Positions 8,369 through 17,160 of a stretch of 64,000 nt of DNA are shown piece by piece. The DNA lies in the NCBI RefSeq assembly GCF_000378505.1, contig NZ_KB899997.1:124001-188000 (forward strand), in the 5' to 3' direction. This DNA comes from Modicisalibacter luteus DSM 23508 (lineage in GTDB: Bacteria; Pseudomonadota; Gammaproteobacteria; Pseudomonadales; Halomonadaceae). The position numbers and the translations under genes were made by a program. Each line of letters begins with the position of its first letter. The stretch's first letter is position 1. The notes below the pieces were generated by a model, which saw nothing but the letters and a program-made list of their open reading frames with translations, did no database searches and had not been told where the DNA came from.

Positions 8369-8941
8369 TTATCCGGCCTGGCGCTGGCCAGGGCAGATCG
8401 CAGGGCGTTGTTCGACACGGATCAGCGCGTCCACGGGAAACGCTAATTCCCGGGCCAAGCTGACCAGAGAACGGTAGGTACGTTCGTCCAGGCTGGGCTC
8501 GCGTGCCAGGATCCATAAGTAGTCACGGTCGGGGCCGGCTACCAGTGCATGACGATAATCCCCGTCGAGCTTCAGAATGTTGTAGCCGGCATAGAAAGGC
8601 CCAAAGAAGCTGACCTTGAGCCGGCCCACGTTGGGGTTTTCGGTAAAGTACGCCTTGCCCTCGGCAACCTCCCACTTGCCCTCTTCCAGGTTATAGCCAC
8701 GATTAACGATGTTGATGCCGCCATCCTCACGACGACTATAGGTCGCCGTGACGCAGGACAGGCCTTTCTCGAAGCTATGCGGCAAACGGGCGATTTCGTA
8801 CCAGCGCCCCAGATAATTCTCGAGCCTGAAATCAGCCACAGCCTGGGTACCGTCGGGAATGCCGGTACAACCGGCCAGAAACGAGAACGGCGCCAACCAG
8901 GTCAAGCGGGGAAACGTAGGCAACTGAGTGGCAATGGCCAT
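8369..8941 (-). CDS. blc: Outer-membrane lipocalin Blc
   Basis: Bacterial lipocalin, 190 aa, an outer-membrane lipoprotein that binds lysophospholipid or fatty acid type ligands. A lipobox (FLAGC, lipidated C25) ends the signal peptide and the lipocalin GxW signature is LGRWYEIARLPHSFEKGL. The second conserved region DRDYLWILARE is also present. I chose the ATG at 8941, which is preceded by AAGGA at an 8-base spacing; an ATG six codons upstream lacks a ribosome site. A single gene, read leftward. Confidence 0.93.
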   Translation of the reverse strand: MAIATQLPTFPRLTWLAPFSFLAGCTGIPDGTQAVADFRLENYLGRWYEIARLPHSFEKGLSCVTATYSRREDGGINIVNRGYNLEEGKWEVAEGKAYFTENPNVGRLKVSFFGPFYAGYNILKLDGDYRHALVAGPDRDYLWILAREPSLDERTYRSLVSLARELAFPVDALIRVEQRPAICPGQRQAG

Positions 8942-9055
8942 GGCCGATATCCTTATCATTGTTAGATTACTCAGTGATAGGGGGATCGACAGCGAGTTGC
9001 AAGACGAAAATAGCAGAAAATTGATCTAGCTATTAATGAACAGCGTACTGTAACC

Positions 9056-9084
9056 GTACCGGCGGGCCAGCGGCCCGCCGGTAC
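9056..9084 (-). terminator. Perfect 13-bp stem hairpin after dmlA
   Basis: GTACCGGCGGGCC and its exact complement with a three-base loop, 6 bp beyond the dmlA stop. There is no long T-tract on either side, so termination strength is uncertain. Confidence 0.6.
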
Positions 9085-9090
9085 GTTTCG

Positions 9091-10167
9091 TTACGACTCG
9101 AGTGCTTCGGCGATCGCCTTGCCCAATGTCTGGGTGGTTCCCTGACCTTTCAGGTCGGGAGTGAGAGGCGCCTGCTCCGGGCCAGCGGCAAGCACATGCT
9201 CGATGGCGTTGACGATGGCCTTACTGGCCTCCTCGTGACCAAGATGCTCGAGCATCATGGCACCGCACCAGATTTGCCCGATGGGATTGGCGATCCCTTT
9301 GCCTGCGATGTCCGGCGCACTGCCGTGGACCGGTTCGAACAGGCTGGGATACTTGCCTTCCGGGTTGATATTGGCCGAGGGCGCCACGCCAATGGTACCG
9401 GTACAGGCCGGGCCAAGGTCGGAAAGGATGTCGCCGAACAGATTGCTGGCCACCACCACATCGAACCAGTCGGGATGCAGTACGAAGTTGGCGGTGAGGA
9501 TGTCGATGTGAAACTGGTCGACGGTGATATCGGGGTAATGTTTGGCCATGGCCTTAACCCGCTCATCCCAGTAAGGCATGGTGATCGAAATGCCGTTGGA
9601 CTTGGTCGCTGAGGTCAGCGAATGGCGCGGTCGCTTGGAGGCCAACTCGAACGCGTACTTGAGGACTCGGTCGATGCCGACACGGGTCATGACCGTGTCC
9701 TGGATGACCACCTCGCGCTCGGTGCCTTCGAACATCTTGCCGCCGACACTGGAGTATTCCCCTTCGGTATTCTCGCGCACGACGTAGAAGTCGATGTCAC
9801 CGGGCTGGCGGTCGGCCAGTGGGCTTTTTATCCCGGGCATCAGGCGACATGGTCGCAGGTTGATGTACTGGTCGAAGGCGCGGCGGAACTGCAGCAGGGA
9901 GCCCCACAAGGAAATATGATCCGGGACCTTTTCAGGCCAGCCTACGGCACCGAAGAAGATGGCATCGAAAGACGACAGCGTATCGAACCAGTCATCCGGC
10001 AGCATCTGGCCGTGTTCGAGGTAATAGTCGCAACTGGCAAAGTCGAAGTGCTCGACTTCCAGTTCGATACCGAAGCGCTTGGCGGCGGCTTCCAGAACGC
10101 GCAAGCCTTCCGGCATGACTTCAGTTCCGATACCGTCTCCGGCGATGGCGGCGATGCGATGGGCCAT
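9091..10167 (-). CDS. dmlA: Tartrate/D-malate dehydrogenase (isopropylmalate dehydrogenase superfamily)
   Basis: NAD-dependent beta-decarboxylating dehydrogenase, 358 aa (E. coli DmlA has 361). Such enzymes oxidise D-malate to pyruvate and CO2 and often also act on tartrate. Visible motifs: GDGIGTEVMPEG (N-terminus), ENTEGEYSSVGG, the catalytic lysine segment TSATKSNGI, and metal-binding NLFGDILSDLG. EPVHGSAPDIAGKGIANPIG is the cofactor-binding segment. The ATG at 10167 has a strong AAGGAG; the frame extends upstream without meaning. It is divergent from a LysR gene, the same arrangement as dmlA/dmlR of E. coli. Confidence 0.9.
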   Translation of the reverse strand: MAHRIAAIAGDGIGTEVMPEGLRVLEAAAKRFGIELEVEHFDFASCDYYLEHGQMLPDDWFDTLSSFDAIFFGAVGWPEKVPDHISLWGSLLQFRRAFDQYINLRPCRLMPGIKSPLADRQPGDIDFYVVRENTEGEYSSVGGKMFEGTEREVVIQDTVMTRVGIDRVLKYAFELASKRPRHSLTSATKSNGISITMPYWDERVKAMAKHYPDITVDQFHIDILTANFVLHPDWFDVVVASNLFGDILSDLGPACTGTIGVAPSANINPEGKYPSLFEPVHGSAPDIAGKGIANPIGQIWCGAMMLEHLGHEEASKAIVNAIEHVLAAGPEQAPLTPDLKGQGTTQTLGKAIAEALES

Positions 10168-10244
10168 GGCGTACTCCTTCTTGTTGGGCTGCAGGGATAT
10201 CCAGAGTCTAGTCGCTGTCGTGCTTGGAATAATCAGGGTAGAAT

Positions 10245-10259
10245 GCAAGTTATTGTTGC
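10245..10259. promoter_or_regulatory. Possible LysR binding site between dmlA and its regulator
   Basis: Inverted repeat GCAA-N7-TTGC (ATGCAA/TTGCGT when extended) in the 113-bp divergent intergenic region. LysR proteins typically bind such interrupted dyads near their own promoter. Confidence 0.35.
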
Positions 10260-10280
10260 GTTGTAGTTGATAATAATTCC

Positions 10281-11225
10281 ATGGCCAATATCGATGACCT
10301 GGCATTCTTTCAGCGCCTGGCTCACTGCGGCAGCCTGACGGCGACAGCCCGCGAGCTCGGTATCTCGCTGTCGGCTGTCAGCAAGCGCCTCAAGCAGATC
10401 GAGGCGCGGCTGGGCGTCGAATTGGCCAGCCGTACTACACGTCGCCTCACGTTGACCCCCGAGGGGGAACTCTACCGTGAACGTGGCGCTGCGATCCTTG
10501 ACGAGATCGGCGAGTTGGAAGGTGCGCTGAGTGCCCAGCAGACCGTGCTTTCTGGACGCCTGCGTGTCAACGCGACCTTCGGGTTCGGACGCCGGCATAT
10601 CGCGCCGTTGATTTCCTCGTTCACCCAACGCCATCCGCAGCTTGAGGTGCTCCTTGAGTTGACCAATTTTCCTCTCAACCTGGCGGATCATGGTTTCGAT
10701 GTCGGTATCCGTGTCGGCCAGCCACCGGATTCTCGGTTGATTGCCCGGCGCATTCTGTATAATCGCCGCATCCTGTGTGCCGCCCCGGACTATGTCGCGC
10801 GCATGCCGACATTGGCCTCGCCTCAGGATCTCTCGGCGCACCAGTGCCTGTTGATTCGTGAAAATGACAGTGACTATGCGCTCTGGCGCTTCGTGAACGG
10901 AACTCATGAAGCCGGAGTCAAGGTATCAGGTCGGCTCGCCAGCAACGATGGTGAAGCGATTACGCTACTGGCGCTGGAAGGGCATGGCGTCATGCTGCGG
11001 TCGTGGTGGGACGTGTACCCCTATCTAAAGAGCGGGCAACTCGTCGAATTGCTGCCAGACTGGCAGGGTGTGGAGGCTGACTTCTATGCCGTCTATGACC
11101 AGCGTCGTCACCTGCCGGCCCGCTTACGTGCTTTCGTCGCTTATCTTGAGGAAGCCCTGCCCGGTCGCGTGCCATCGCCGCCGCAGCGTGCCGCCAACGG
11201 CCCTAAAGATATCGCGAGGGCGTGA
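10281..11225 (+). CDS. dmlR: LysR-family regulator, DmlR-like
   Basis: LysR-type regulator, 314 aa. The N-terminal helix-turn-helix is SLTATARELGISLSAVSKRLKQIEARLG (about residues 18-45). The effector domain follows, of the CrgA/DmlR type with FxVGIRVGxPPDSRL. Divergent from dmlA and so the likely activator of D-malate/tartrate use. No clear ribosome site precedes the ATG. The symbol is by position and family resemblance. Confidence 0.8.
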   Translation: MANIDDLAFFQRLAHCGSLTATARELGISLSAVSKRLKQIEARLGVELASRTTRRLTLTPEGELYRERGAAILDEIGELEGALSAQQTVLSGRLRVNATFGFGRRHIAPLISSFTQRHPQLEVLLELTNFPLNLADHGFDVGIRVGQPPDSRLIARRILYNRRILCAAPDYVARMPTLASPQDLSAHQCLLIRENDSDYALWRFVNGTHEAGVKVSGRLASNDGEAITLLALEGHGVMLRSWWDVYPYLKSGQLVELLPDWQGVEADFYAVYDQRRHLPARLRAFVAYLEEALPGRVPSPPQRAANGPKDIARA

Positions 11226-11273
11226 AGCCAAGCGGTTGCTACGGTCATCTGCCACTGCCAAGGAGATATTGGC

Positions 11274-12584
11274 TTGAACATACTCATGTTTACCAATACG
11301 TATTGTCCCATCGTCGGCGGGGTCAGCGAGTCGGTCCAACGACTCAAGACCCGCTTGCAGGCGGAAGGACACAAGGTATTGGTTGTGGCGCCCAAGCTAC
11401 GGGGCCAGCCGAAGCATGAGCCTGATGTAGTCCGTGTGGCGGCGGTACAGCACTTCAACGGCAGCGACTTTTCCTTGCCGGTACCGATCCCGGGACAACT
11501 CTACGAGGCTATCGAAGCCTTCGATCCCGATATCGTTCACTCGCACCATCCGTTCCTGCTTGGCGATACCGCGGCCCGGGCGGCGGAAACCTACGGTCTG
11601 CCCTTGGTCTTCACTCATCACACCCTTTATGAGCATTACACGCATTATGTGCCGGGCGATTCACCGCGCATGCAGCGCTTCGCGGTAGCGCTATCCACGG
11701 AATACACTCGCCTGTGCGACGCGGTGATAGCGCCCAGCGACAGCATTCGGGACCTGTTGTGCCTGCGTGGCGCCAATGAGGCCGTGCACGTAGTCCCCAG
11801 CGGTGTCGATACCCGGCGCTTTGCCCAGGGCGATGGCGCTGTCATTCGTCAACGCATGGGTATTCCCGACGATGCCTATGTCATTGGCCATGTCGGTCGT
11901 TTGGCACGTGAGAAGAACCTGCCATTTCTGACGGAAGCGGTGACTCAGTTTCTGAGCGAGCGGCCCCGCGCGCATTTCCTTGTCGTCGGTGACGGGGATG
12001 CGCGCATGGCCATGCATGAAACCGCCTTCTACTCCGGCGTAATCGACCGTATCCATTTCACCGGCAAGCTGCATGACCAGACCCTGATCGACGCCTACCA
12101 TGCCATGGACGTATTCGCCTTTGCCTCGCACAGCGAAACCCAGGGCATGGTTTTGGTCGAGGCCATGGCAGCCGGCTTGCCCGTGGTGGCGGTGGAGGCC
12201 CCGGGCGTTCGTGAAGTGGTGAAAAGCGGACACAATGGCTACTTGCTGCCCGGCGATCACGCCCGGGCGCTGGCTGCAGCCTTGGCCAACCTGGACGATC
12301 AGGAACTTCGAGCAGGGCTGCGTAGCGGTGCATTGACGACCGCTCAAGCATTCGATGAATCTCGCTGTGCCGCGCGTTGCCTGGACGTCTACCGACAAGC
12401 GATCGCTGCTGGCGGCCCCGTAAGCCACGCCGATGAGGATGCCTGGGAGCGCATGCGCGGTCGCCTGGAGGCGGAGTGGCAGCTACTCCGCCACCGGGGA
12501 CGAGTGCTGCGCTCGTTACTACAGGAAGAGCCGGTATACGGCCTGATGGCCAAGCCCGAAACGCCGGAAACCTCGCAAAAATAA
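11274..12584 (+). CDS. Family 4 glycosyltransferase
   Basis: GT-B fold glycosyltransferase, 436 aa, transferring a sugar from a nucleotide-sugar donor, acceptor unknown. The N-terminal Rossmann domain begins MNILMFTNTYCPIVGGVSE; the donor-binding domain has GHVGRLAREKNLPFL and the E-x7-E region FASHSETQGMVLVEAMAAG. A TTG start at 11274 is supported by AAGGAG at an 8-base spacing and by the beta1 strand beginning there; the next ATG would remove part of that strand. It lies about 50 bp downstream of the LysR gene. A related group makes glycolipids, but this is not proven here. Confidence 0.88.
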   Translation: MNILMFTNTYCPIVGGVSESVQRLKTRLQAEGHKVLVVAPKLRGQPKHEPDVVRVAAVQHFNGSDFSLPVPIPGQLYEAIEAFDPDIVHSHHPFLLGDTAARAAETYGLPLVFTHHTLYEHYTHYVPGDSPRMQRFAVALSTEYTRLCDAVIAPSDSIRDLLCLRGANEAVHVVPSGVDTRRFAQGDGAVIRQRMGIPDDAYVIGHVGRLAREKNLPFLTEAVTQFLSERPRAHFLVVGDGDARMAMHETAFYSGVIDRIHFTGKLHDQTLIDAYHAMDVFAFASHSETQGMVLVEAMAAGLPVVAVEAPGVREVVKSGHNGYLLPGDHARALAAALANLDDQELRAGLRSGALTTAQAFDESRCAARCLDVYRQAIAAGGPVSHADEDAWERMRGRLEAEWQLLRHRGRVLRSLLQEEPVYGLMAKPETPETSQK

Positions 12585-12615
12585 CGAGTTATATACATGC
12601 CCATTGCAGCCAGGC

Positions 12616-13302
12616 CTAGCGTCGGTTGCGCTGCTGCCTGTAGGTGGCGTAACGCTTAAGCCCCAGCAATACCAGCACCGCCAACACCAGCCCGCCCAAG
12701 GCATAGTACAGGTCGCTGCGATTCTCGGCGGTTACCAGCGAGCCCAGTTGGCTGCCCAGCAGGGTCATGCCGACAAGGCCTGGGACGATGCCGATCAATG
12801 AGCCCAACATGTAATCGCGAAAGCGCAGGTGAAAGGCACCAGCCATCATGTTGGTCAGTGTGAAGGGGGCCAGGGGAAGCAGGTTGACTACCGTCATGGT
12901 GCGAATGCCGCGCCCGGCCAGGAGCTTGGCGAGCCCGTTGAGGCGTTGGCCCCCGTGGCGCAACAAGGCATCGCGTCCCAGCTTGCGGCCCGCCCAGTAG
13001 GTAGTGGCCGAGGCGGCCAGCGTGCCGGCCAGGGCATAGCCGAATCCCCACCATGGTCCGAACATCAAGCCGGTCACGGCCACCAGGATGCTAAGCGGAA
13101 ACACCAGCAGCGATGCACCGGCATAGACGGCCACGACCACGAAAATAGCCCAGGGCGAATCCCGCCAAGCGATGGAATACTTGACGAGGCTCATCAGGCG
13201 TTCCGGTGTCAGGGCGTCGTGCATGGCCAGCCATTGCCACAGCAGGCCCAGGCCGGCCAGCGCAACCAGCGAGCCGATGACGATGATCAGTGGGCGGGAC
13301 AT
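12616..13302 (-). CDS. TVP38/TMEM64-family membrane protein (DedA-like)
   Basis: Integral membrane protein of the VTT (SNARE-associated) family, 228 aa, with about five to six spans. The family core is visible: VFPLSILVAVTGLMFGPWWGFGYALAGTLAASATTYWAGRKLGR and later NLLPLAPFTLTNMMAGA. These proteins are thought to scramble or move phospholipids in the inner membrane. I start at the ATG at 13302 (MSRPLIIVIG); a longer start at 13347 is possible. Convergent with the glycosyltransferase gene. Confidence 0.85.
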   Translation of the reverse strand: MSRPLIIVIGSLVALAGLGLLWQWLAMHDALTPERLMSLVKYSIAWRDSPWAIFVVVAVYAGASLLVFPLSILVAVTGLMFGPWWGFGYALAGTLAASATTYWAGRKLGRDALLRHGGQRLNGLAKLLAGRGIRTMTVVNLLPLAPFTLTNMMAGAFHLRFRDYMLGSLIGIVPGLVGMTLLGSQLGSLVTAENRSDLYYALGGLVLAVLVLLGLKRYATYRQQRNRR

Positions 13303-13356
13303 GAGAGCTGCGCATCCATTCGCTTGGGTGGCGGTTAGGATAAGCATGAAGAGGCA

Positions 13357-13378
13357 CGGCGGCCAATACTGGCCGCCG
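13357..13378 (-). terminator. Hairpin after the betaine-type binding protein gene
   Basis: Perfect 9-bp stem CGGCGGCCA/TGGCCGCCG with a four-base loop, 12 bp beyond the stop of the 13390-14325 gene. The following T-tract is poor (TGCCTCTTC). Confidence 0.5.
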
Positions 13379-13389
13379 CGAAGGGAAGG

Positions 13390-14325
13390 TTATAGCGACA
13401 GCGCGTCGCGTACGGCCGGCCATGCCGGTTCGCCTTCCTGAGTGGTGACACCTTCAAGCATGGTCTGAACGCGCTCGGGGTTGCTACGAATCCACTCGTT
13501 GGCGACTTCGTCGGCCGAACGCTCTTCCAGTCCGAAACCTTGAATCATCCAGCTCTGCTCTTCGGCCTTGAAGGTGAACTGCTCGAAGAAGGCCTTGAGG
13601 TTGGGGTGGGACTCGGCATAGTCGCTGCGCATCAGGGTCAGCACTTCGCTCTGACCGTTGTTTTCGCCGAATAAGTTCTTGGGATCGTCGAGATAGCGCA
13701 TCGGCAGTTCCAGGTTCATCCAATGCGGCGTCCAGCCCACCCAGACGATCGGTTCCTGGCGCGAGATGGCATCCTCGGCGGCGCTCAGCATGCCTACCGT
13801 GCTGGTATCAACGATGCTCCAGTCGCCCAGGCCCCACGTATCGTTGTCGATGGCCTTGTTGAGGATCTCGCTGGCCGCAGAACCCGCGCCAAAGCCGTAA
13901 ATCTCGCCGTTGAAACGCTCACGGTTGGCGTCCAGGTCGGCGAAGCTCTGAATCCCGCTCTCATAGACATACTCAGGCACTGCCAGGGTCATCTGGGCGC
14001 CATCCACGTTATTAGCCAGACGAATGATGTCGCCGCTTTCCTCGCGCGGCTTGAGCATATCCTGCTGTGCCGGCATCCAGCCGCCGAGGAAAACATCGAG
14101 ATCGCCGGTTTCAAGCGCCTGATAGATCACTTGCAGGCCAAGCTCCTGGTTACGGGTTTCATAACCCAGCGGCTGGAGCAGTTGCGAGGCGATCTCGCTC
14201 TTGACGGTAATACCGGGCCAGGCCGGGACGCCGAAGTCGAGAGTGGCATCATCGGCGATGGCGGGCAGAGCGATGGCACTGGCCAGGGGCAGGGCAATGA
14301 GGGTCTTGGTCAGGGTATGTGTCAT
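13390..14325 (-). CDS. Quaternary-ammonium (choline/carnitine/betaine) ABC binding protein
   Basis: Periplasmic binding protein of the OpuAC/ChoX/CaiX group, 311 aa, with signal peptide (MTHTLTKTLIALPLASAIALPAIA). Family segments include FGVPAWPGITVKSEIASQLLQPLGYE and GWMPAQQDM, with aromatic residues expected to form a cation cage (VWVGWTPHWMN). I use the ATG at 14325 rather than the in-frame TTG at 14331. It lies 90 bp downstream of the gamma-butyrobetaine dioxygenase gene on the same strand, which favours carnitine or gamma-butyrobetaine as ligand. No permease or ATPase is adjacent, as is common for extra binding proteins sharing a choline transporter core. Confidence 0.82.
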   Translation of the reverse strand: MTHTLTKTLIALPLASAIALPAIADDATLDFGVPAWPGITVKSEIASQLLQPLGYETRNQELGLQVIYQALETGDLDVFLGGWMPAQQDMLKPREESGDIIRLANNVDGAQMTLAVPEYVYESGIQSFADLDANRERFNGEIYGFGAGSAASEILNKAIDNDTWGLGDWSIVDTSTVGMLSAAEDAISRQEPIVWVGWTPHWMNLELPMRYLDDPKNLFGENNGQSEVLTLMRSDYAESHPNLKAFFEQFTFKAEEQSWMIQGFGLEERSADEVANEWIRSNPERVQTMLEGVTTQEGEPAWPAVRDALSL

Positions 14326-14417
14326 GGACAATTCTCTTTCGGGTTACTGGAAGGGCCGAGCCGCGGTTTCTTGTTATTGCGGTTCGGCGTCATGCGCCGG
14401 CGTCGAGGCGCCGAAAA

Positions 14418-15611
14418 TCAGCGCTGGCGCAAAAGTACGCGCAGTCGTGACTCGAGCAAATCGAGATCGAGATAGGTGCCCTGCAGGTGACGCTTGCCGG
14501 TATTGGGATCGAAGGCACGGCGACCATGCAGCACGCGGCGGTTGTCGAAGGCGATCATCTGCCCCGGCTCGAGGGCGAACTCGATCTGATGGCGCGGATC
14601 GTGCAACAACTGCCAGAAGTGGCGGTAGGCTGCGTACCACGCATCGACTTCGTGCAGGGGCAGGCGCAGGGTATCGCGAATCCAGTTGTTGAAGCGAATC
14701 TCCAGCGGCTTGCCGTCCTCGTTCAGTTCAATGATCGGGGCGCGTACGGCAATGTCGTGATCTTCGTCCTGAAAGCGGAAATCGATCGGGGTCTCACTGA
14801 GAATACGGAAATGCTCCGGTGATTCCTCACGCAGTATCTCCGCAACCGTGAAGCCGTCGGCAAAGGTCGACTCGCCGCCTTTGGCCTCGTTCTGCAGGCA
14901 ATAGAGCAGTTGAATATCGGGCGGTTGGCGCCAGTTGGGCAGATCGACATGCAAGGCCAGCCCGATGGCGGTATAGGCAGCGTTGTTGGGGTTGGGCTTG
15001 GAGCGGACGTCGAAGCGGGCCCCAAAGTTGGTCGCACGCATGGGTCCGATGCGCCCGGCCAAGCGGCTGACTTCCTCTTCGGCCAGCGGACCGTCTTCGA
15101 GCAGGACAAGGCCATCACGCAGCAACGCTTCCAGCCATTGGCGCTCGCCATCGCCATTGATGAAGTCGCCATGCGAGACCCGCTCGGGGGTGAAATCCAG
15201 GCACCAGGGCTGGCGGTGCGGGATGACCTGTGCCGGGGTGAAGGTCGTGTCTTCGAGACGCCGCTGGTACAACCAGACGGGATCAAAGCGGCTCATATGG
15301 CCATCTGCCCAGATCAGTTCCAGGCTGCCTTCGGTCACGTGAGCGCTGGGTGCTGTCTCGATGTCGTTCAGGGGAAAGAACAAACGTTCTCGCGTTAGGG
15401 GGTGGCGGCACTCAGGGCAGGCACAATGATCTCGCAGCCACATCCATGGAAAGTGGGCTTGGCTTCCGTCTTCCCAGTGCAGCGTGACGCGAGCTCCAGT
15501 GGCAACGGCGTCAACCAGGGCAGGCCCTTCGGCATGGGACGAAAGTTCCCCCATGTCGATGCGGGGACGAGCAGCATTATGCTCGGCATGATGCGGTGTA
15601 GCGGTATGCAT
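14418..15611 (-). CDS. Gamma-butyrobetaine dioxygenase
   Basis: 2-oxoglutarate/Fe(II) dioxygenase that hydroxylates gamma-butyrobetaine to L-carnitine, 397 aa. The N-terminal DUF971-like zinc domain has C63-x-C65-xx-C68 (DHCACPECRHP) and a downstream His (H105), the ligand set known in human BBOX1. The catalytic domain shows the iron facial triad H221-x-D223 (LHVDLPNW) and H362 (RVLHGRRAF). The start at 15611 has a strong AGGAGG; the frame continues upstream without family similarity. It is followed by a betaine-type binding protein and divergent from a LysR gene, forming a carnitine-metabolism module. Confidence 0.9.
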   Translation of the reverse strand: MHTATPHHAEHNAARPRIDMGELSSHAEGPALVDAVATGARVTLHWEDGSQAHFPWMWLRDHCACPECRHPLTRERLFFPLNDIETAPSAHVTEGSLELIWADGHMSRFDPVWLYQRRLEDTTFTPAQVIPHRQPWCLDFTPERVSHGDFINGDGERQWLEALLRDGLVLLEDGPLAEEEVSRLAGRIGPMRATNFGARFDVRSKPNPNNAAYTAIGLALHVDLPNWRQPPDIQLLYCLQNEAKGGESTFADGFTVAEILREESPEHFRILSETPIDFRFQDEDHDIAVRAPIIELNEDGKPLEIRFNNWIRDTLRLPLHEVDAWYAAYRHFWQLLHDPRHQIEFALEPGQMIAFDNRRVLHGRRAFDPNTGKRHLQGTYLDLDLLESRLRVLLRQR

Positions 15612-15722
15612 CGCGATCCTCCTGGGACACGGTTGAACAATGGTGCGCTTGGTGAACAAGGATGAAGACTGGGCACACGTACGACAAACGATTAATCTGA
15701 GGTCTATGCCCAAGATAAACTA

Positions 15723-16604
15723 ATGTCCAACTTGCCCATGAAGCCATTGCCCCCTGTTCTCTGGCTGCAGGCCTTCGAGGCCGCTGCCCGGACCTTGAGT
15801 TTCACCGAAGCCGGCAACGAGCTGGGCGTGACCCAGTCCGCCGTCAGCCAGCGCATACGCCTGCTCGAGGATCGTCTGGGCCAGAAGTTGTTCGTGCGCC
15901 ATCCTCGCAGCCTGACCCTGACGCCAGCCGGCCAGGCCTGGTTGCCCAGTGTTGAAGAAGCATTCACGCGGCTGGCCGAGGGTACTGCCGAGGTATTCGG
16001 TCCTCGCCCCGAGGCGCCTGTTACGTTGCGGGCCACGCCGGTGATGCAGCAGACCTGGCTGGCACCGCGTCTGCTCGAGTTCCATCGCAGTCATCCACAG
16101 GTCGCAGTGCACCTTGTCAGTGCGATCTGGACTGAGGACTTCGGGCCTGAAGGGGCCGACTTGGAGATCCGCTATGGTCGTGGCGACTGGGAGGGTTTCG
16201 AGGCCTATTCTCTGGGCACCGAATCCATGCTGCCGGTGTGTTCCCCCGAGGTGGCTGCACGCCTGCAAAAACCAGCCGACCTGGCGGGAGAAACCCTGTT
16301 GCATGCACTGGGCTTCGCTGTGGGGTGGCAGGCTTGGCTGGACAAGGCGGGCGTGCCGGGCCTCGACACACAGTGCCCGTCTATCACCTGTGATAACCAG
16401 GTCACGACGTTATCCCTTGCGGCGCGGGGTGGGGGAGTGGCCCTGACGCATGACAGCCTGCTGGCTGAGCGTGATGATCTGGTCGCACCTTTCTCGCTGT
16501 CGGTGCCCAGTGATGAGCGTTTTTGGCTGGTACGTCCAGTGCGCCTCAGGTGGCGCCAGGAAGCTGGGCTGCTTTGGGACTGGCTGATGCGTTTCGCCGA
16601 CTGA
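15723..16604 (+). CDS. LysR-family regulator (GcvA-like)
   Basis: LysR-type regulator, 293 aa, with helix-turn-helix LSFTEAGNELGVTQSAVSQRIRLLEDRLGQKLF (about residues 25-57). The GcvA-type effector domain includes LEIRYGRGDWEGF. Divergent from the gamma-butyrobetaine dioxygenase, with 111 bp between the starts, so it likely controls that unit. The start could be either the first ATG or the one five codons later; neither has a good ribosome site. Confidence 0.82.
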   Translation: MSNLPMKPLPPVLWLQAFEAAARTLSFTEAGNELGVTQSAVSQRIRLLEDRLGQKLFVRHPRSLTLTPAGQAWLPSVEEAFTRLAEGTAEVFGPRPEAPVTLRATPVMQQTWLAPRLLEFHRSHPQVAVHLVSAIWTEDFGPEGADLEIRYGRGDWEGFEAYSLGTESMLPVCSPEVAARLQKPADLAGETLLHALGFAVGWQAWLDKAGVPGLDTQCPSITCDNQVTTLSLAARGGGVALTHDSLLAERDDLVAPFSLSVPSDERFWLVRPVRLRWRQEAGLLWDWLMRFAD

Positions 16605-16647
16605 CGCCTATGCTGTAATCAGCATCCCACTATGGAGGGCAGAGGCA

Positions 16648-17106
16648 ATGAGAGATGCGTTACCGACTGGACGCCGATATCGGTGTCGGGGCACGGCGTT
16701 TATGCTAGCCGCTTCGGTATTTGTGTTGACTGTGCCGGCCAGTGGCGAGGAGGTTCAAGTGATAGGCGAAGGAGGCCGTCATCACGAAATCTGGGAGGAA
16801 GGGTCGGCTCGCGAACGCCCCGATAGGTACGGTAGCAATGGGCGTTATGACCGTGATGAGCATCTTCATGATCGTGATAATCGCAAGACGCGTAGCCATA
16901 CAGCCCGGCCCGAGCCTCGTGTCGAGATTATTGTCGATGGCCTATCAACCCGTGAGCCGGCACAGCGTGAAGCGGCGGGCGGCGAAGATGGTGGGCCGAG
17001 CATATGTCGTCAGGCACATAGCATGACCTGGTCCACTCGAAACCTGCCTTGTCCCGAATCGCAACCGGCCGAGCGTTCCAATGTATGGTCGACCACGGGA
17101 AACTAG
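16648..17106 (+). CDS. Small exported hypothetical protein, charged and Arg/Asp-rich
   Basis: I do not recognise a family. The 152-aa product begins with a basic segment and a hydrophobic stretch (FMLAASVFVLTVPASGEE) resembling a signal peptide cut near residue 33. A low-complexity part rich in Arg, Asp, His and Asn follows (RYDRDEHLHDRDNRK), then a region with two widely spaced Cys. GGAGGG precedes the ATG. It sits alone between a LysR gene and convergent mtfA. The reading frame could be fortuitous in its second half. Confidence 0.45.
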   Translation: MRDALPTGRRYRCRGTAFMLAASVFVLTVPASGEEVQVIGEGGRHHEIWEEGSARERPDRYGSNGRYDRDEHLHDRDNRKTRSHTARPEPRVEIIVDGLSTREPAQREAAGGEDGGPSICRQAHSMTWSTRNLPCPESQPAERSNVWSTTGN

Positions 17107-17160
17107 CCGGCCAAGCCAGGGCAGTTAACATGGCCAAGAGCACAAAAATTGCTGGCTTGC

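Noticed and set aside
7129-9084. The two large perfect hairpins as members of one repeat family (REP-like)
   Set aside because: Their stem sequences are unrelated; each follows a gene end and is better explained as a terminator.
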